A DNA stretch of 64,000 nt, taken from assembly GCA_009760855.2 (NCBI GenBank), contig WPIO01000019.1, positions 2,975,501 through 3,039,500 of the forward strand, in the 5' to 3' direction. The notes under the pieces were generated by a model. It saw nothing but the letters and a program-made list of their open reading frames with translations, was not told the origin of the DNA and ran no database searches. Position numbers and translations under genes: made by a program. Positions 60,605 to 64,000 of the stretch are shown here, piece by piece. This DNA comes from Cristatella mucedo (lineage: Eukaryota; Bryozoa; Phylactolaemata; Cristatellidae). Each line of letters starts with the position of its first letter. The stretch's first letter is position 1.

Positions 60605-62700
60605 TTCCGTATTTTCCCAGGCCCTTACTATCCATCGATTGCCGCGCATTGCCCTCGCATGTACGTTCAAGATTAGTTGATAAGATGCGGTTACACTTTT
60701 AATACAGCATTGTGTTACGCAGAAAATTAAATCTTCTTATACCAGCTTTGTTTGTAATTGAAACAGACAATCATAAACTGCTGTATTGTCCCGGAAAATT
60801 GCCATCGATTGCCATGCATTGCCCAAGGTTGAATGCGCAAAATAACATTATGTGCACCCACAGTAAGCGTTACGTGGTAAGACAATTAAAAATTCAAACA
60901 TCCAATTTCCAGCAAATTTGAAACAAATTCGGTAGAGGTCACGCCATTGCCATCGGTTGCCGTGCATTGCCGTCGACTTTCCCTTTGTCGTTTGTTTAAA
61001 AGGCTTTGAGCTGCCAATTTCTCATCAATTTGCCTCGAATTGGGGTATTGGCCCGCGACATTGCTGTCTATTGCCATTAACAGCTTGCGATTTTACGTTA
61101 GCGATTGGTTGAAAGAATGCGATAGCACTTTAAACACAGTGCGCTGTGACAGGTAAGATTATTTGATATTGGCCTAGTCACTTACCAGTAATTTGCGATG
61201 GATCAGAAGGATTGCCGTATTTTCCCGGGCCATTGCCGTTGACTGCCATGCATCGCCCAAGGTTGAACGATCAGAGCTGTTTGAAAAAGTTGAAAGTATG
61301 TGCGCGCGCAGTGAGATGTTAGTGGAATGAGAATTGGAGCATGGTGCAGCCGATTTCTGGTCGATTTGCAACAGATTACGGTTTTGGCCCGTGCCATTGT
61401 GGTCAATTGCAGTGTATTGCTGAAGTATTGTCTACGCAACTGTCGTGAAATTTTGCGATTACACGATAACCAAGGATTAGAGCAACGTGCCTTCGCTATT
61501 AGAGCTTAAAATGTACGTATTCCAGCGGTTTTGCGGCGGGTAGCGGTAGATTAACGTACTGGCCCGGGCAGTTGCAGTCAATTGCAGTACAATGGTGCAG
61601 AATGGTCAAGGCAATTACGGTGAAGTTATGCGAGTAAACAATTACCGAAGAGTACAGCAGCGTGCAATCATAATTAGAGCTTCTAGTGTACGCGTTTTGG
61701 TCGATGTGCGGCGTATTGAAGCGGATTTCGGCGGATTGAGGTGGATTGCGGAATGGGACCGGGCCGTTGCAGTCGATTGCAATTCATTGCATGAGAACGC
61801 GTGTGCACAATGGAGCGATATATTTTTGTCGGTACACTTTGAATTGAGTCTAGTCCTGTACGCAATTTCAATTAGAGCTTCGCCCTGGCCAATTGAGCAT
61901 GATTTGCAGTAGAGTAAAGTGGATTGCTGTACTTTTCCGGGTCATTTCAGGCGATTGCCACCCATTGCCACAGTGCGAGGACGCACAATTTCTTTAATTG
62001 TATGTGGTTGTACACACAGCATGACGACGTTTGATATGCAATAAAACCTCGAGCTCGGCGCAATCTATTACGACTTTTTCGCAGTGGATTTGGTGGATTG
62101 AAGTGGAGTGTGGCATTGGCCCGGGCTACAGCAGTCGATTGCGGCGCTTTGCACGAGAACGGCCGTGCCAATGCAACTAAAGTTGTTTTAATGCGATTGT
62201 TGCAGAGTGTGCTGTCATATGCAATCGAAAAAGGAGCTTTTTGAACAGGATTTCTTTCATTTCGTGGTGGAATGCCGTGGATTGAGGTGGATTGCGATAT
62301 TGGCCTGGGCCACTGCAATGGTTTTTCAGTGGAGCTCGTGAGAACAGGTAAGCGGAATCGCGCGAAATTCTCTGAGTACATTGTACGTGTAGCGTAGCTC
62401 GATATTCCGAATCTTTTGGAGCTGTGCGCAGCGTATATGTGGTGGATTAGACGGAAACTAAAATGGATTAGGGTGGATTGTAGTGGATTGCGCTACAGGC
62501 ATTCGGCGACGAAGCTCATTTGCATAAGTGAGCGTGCCCGACGCGGCACGAAATTTAGTGTATAGATAAAATCGGACGTGTGCTACAACATCAGTGCAAA
62601 ATTTGAGCTCTGCAAGGCGGTCTGTCTGGTCGATGTGAGCCTAATGAGGCCTGATTGCAGGGGATTGTGGTAATTCATCGAACTGGCAAGACGCTGCCCG
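60605..62700 (+). repeat. Approximately 170-bp tandem repeat, block 7
   Basis: Plus-strand monomers in the same order as the complement of 57.2-59.9 kb and as 49-51.3 kb. It ends with GCTCATTTGCATAAGTG, TAGATAAAATC and GCCTAATGAGGCCTGATTG, the same terminal order as block 5. Confidence 0.87.
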
Positions 62701-62877
62701 ACCACCCGGGTGTGATATCAAGCGCAGGCCTTGCGGTTCGTGCCATGAATAACTGACGTAGGTTAGACGGTAGAGGTTATTTTTACAAGTGAGATGAAGG
62801 AAATGATGGGAATGTGGGAGAAACTTTCAGGCTTTATTCAAAAGAAGCTGCAAGAAACCATTTTCAACTGAGCTTAA

Positions 62878-63076
62878 TAATAATAAAATAATGCACTTGA
62901 TAAAGCACCCTCAGAGAACTTAATCTCTCTCAAGGTGCTTTACATTTGCTGCAAAGGGAAATGCAATTGAATGGTGAGTAATATCATGCTTGATAAACAA
63001 ACAAAATGAATAACATGGTTAGGGGTGACATGCACAGGGTCAGCATGCAAATGTGGTTAGTGGCAGCATGCTATTG
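62878..63076 (-). mobile_element. LINE 3'-UTR fragment
   Basis: AATAATAATAAAATAAT, then the complement of the LINE terminal signature and 3' UTR (GATAAACAAACAAAATGAATAACATGG), nearly identical to 38680-38850. Confidence 0.9.
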
Positions 63077-63574
63077 AATGAGACTTGCCTAACTCATTTC
63101 TGAAACATTCTGAAAGTCATGATGACGAAGACCTCATTGGACAGGTTTTTATCGAAAATTTGTGCAGATGAAAGGGAGGAAAGTGTGGCGAAAGAGAAAA
63201 ATGGGCGAATAAGATTCGGGTATTCTTTTCAGCCTTTCTCCTCCAACTATGTCAGCATTTTGAAGTCCTCTGGTCTCCAACTTAATGACGTACATGATAA
63301 TAATGTACAACACCGTATTTATAGTTAATAAAAACTGTTTATTCCAGTACATTCCATTGTATCGTGTAATACGATATTTATAAGTACATTGTTCATTGGA
63401 AATGTGTGACAAAACATTACTGTGTTTGTTGCTGGTCCGGAACGAATTAATGGCATTTTAGTTCATTTCAAAGAGGAAATTGATTTGACATACGAATAAT
63501 TTGAGTTTCGAGCTCCGTCCGTCACGGAACGAATTAAACCCGTAAGCTAAGGTACCAGTGTATGTAAATATACA
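63077..63574. other. Region without recognised feature
   Basis: Short frames on both strands, including a 69-codon plus-strand frame at 63119-63328 that matches no family I know. Confidence 0.5.
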
Positions 63575-63705
63575 TATTATTCATTCGTATACTGCCCTGA
63601 GTCAACTTAATCTCTATTCAAGCGCTTCACATATGCCACAGAGCTCGAGCCCACGACCTCGGTCAGACCTTGGTCGGTTCGAGCACCTTAACCACGGGCC
63701 AAAAT
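63575..63705 (-). mobile_element. tRNA-derived SINE, type A, minus strand
   Basis: Tail complement TCTATTCAAGCGCTTCACATATG, B-box complement AGCTCGAGCCC and head complement CTCGGTCAGACCTTGGTCGG, mirroring the copy at 7.0 kb. Confidence 0.88.
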
Positions 63706-63892
63706 AGCATTAGCTCTGAGTCATGCTCAAATGGAGCTTAATGGTCGACGCAGGTGGCATCGTCACGTGCCGCTAGCTACCGCTAGCCATGGGCAATGTT
63801 GTGCAAGCTTCTAAGCCTGCCGCCTGTATCTCGTTCCGTGACCGCCGATAAATGCAGTTCAGTACCAGGATCACCTTCATCGTCAACTACCC

Positions 63893-63960
63893 CACTTCTC
63901 GCGCCACGTCTTTGATTTATCTAAACTGAACTTAATGCAACTAAATTCAGAGAACAAAAG
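63893..63960 (-). repeat. Start of a further arm-element copy
   Basis: Resembles 56508-56572 (CACGTCTTTGAT, AACTTAATGCAACTAAAT) in the orientation of the right arm. The sequence then departs into a GA-rich end of window, so its length is unknown. Confidence 0.7.
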
Positions 63961-64000
63961 GAGAGAACCGGGAGAGAGACATGCTATATAAATAGATCTG

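Overview
This is eukaryotic, almost certainly invertebrate metazoan, nuclear DNA. Evidence is GT-AG introns, an AATAAA site after each of the two intact genes, animal-type CR1/L2-like non-LTR retrotransposons, tRNA-derived SINEs, Tc1-like transposase relics and many long microsatellites. The species cannot be named from the sequence. No bacterial, plasmid, phage or CRISPR features were seen.

Region 1 (1-24.6 kb, + strand) is one multi-exon gene that begins before the window. About 32 exons encode roughly the C-terminal 1,700 residues of HEATR1/BP28 (yeast Utp10), the large HEAT-repeat protein of the SSU processome that supports rDNA transcription and 18S rRNA processing. Its introns carry Tc1-like relics, SINEs, LINE 3' ends, simple repeats and two local duplications, one of which copies a splice acceptor.

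Region 2 (25.8-40.2 kb) is repeat-dominated. A divergent tandem repeat of about 170 bp is followed by a nested stack of retroelements: a long minus-strand LINE interrupted by a plus-strand copy of the same family, a GC-rich insertion and a SINE. More satellite, a second satellite-like family and another minus-strand LINE copy follow.

Region 3 (40.3-58 kb) holds two direct copies of an eEF1A gene, duplicated with introns and flanks and about 13 kb apart. The copy at 40.9-42.8 kb is dead, with in-frame stops, a frameshift and a lost splice donor. The copy at 53.9-55.8 kb is open over five exons (468 codons) but diverged. The open copy lies between two inverted arms of about 1.6 kb that look nearly identical.

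Region 4 (57-64 kb) is more of the 170-bp repeat family in two opposed blocks, giving a second, older inverted structure centred near 60.25 kb. LINE and SINE pieces follow, and a further copy of the arm sequence runs off the window end.

The most unusual structures are the inverted arms around the single open eEF1A gene, the higher-order 170-bp repeat blocks that keep monomer order and share one terminus, and a SINE family whose tail matches the 3' end of the resident LINE.
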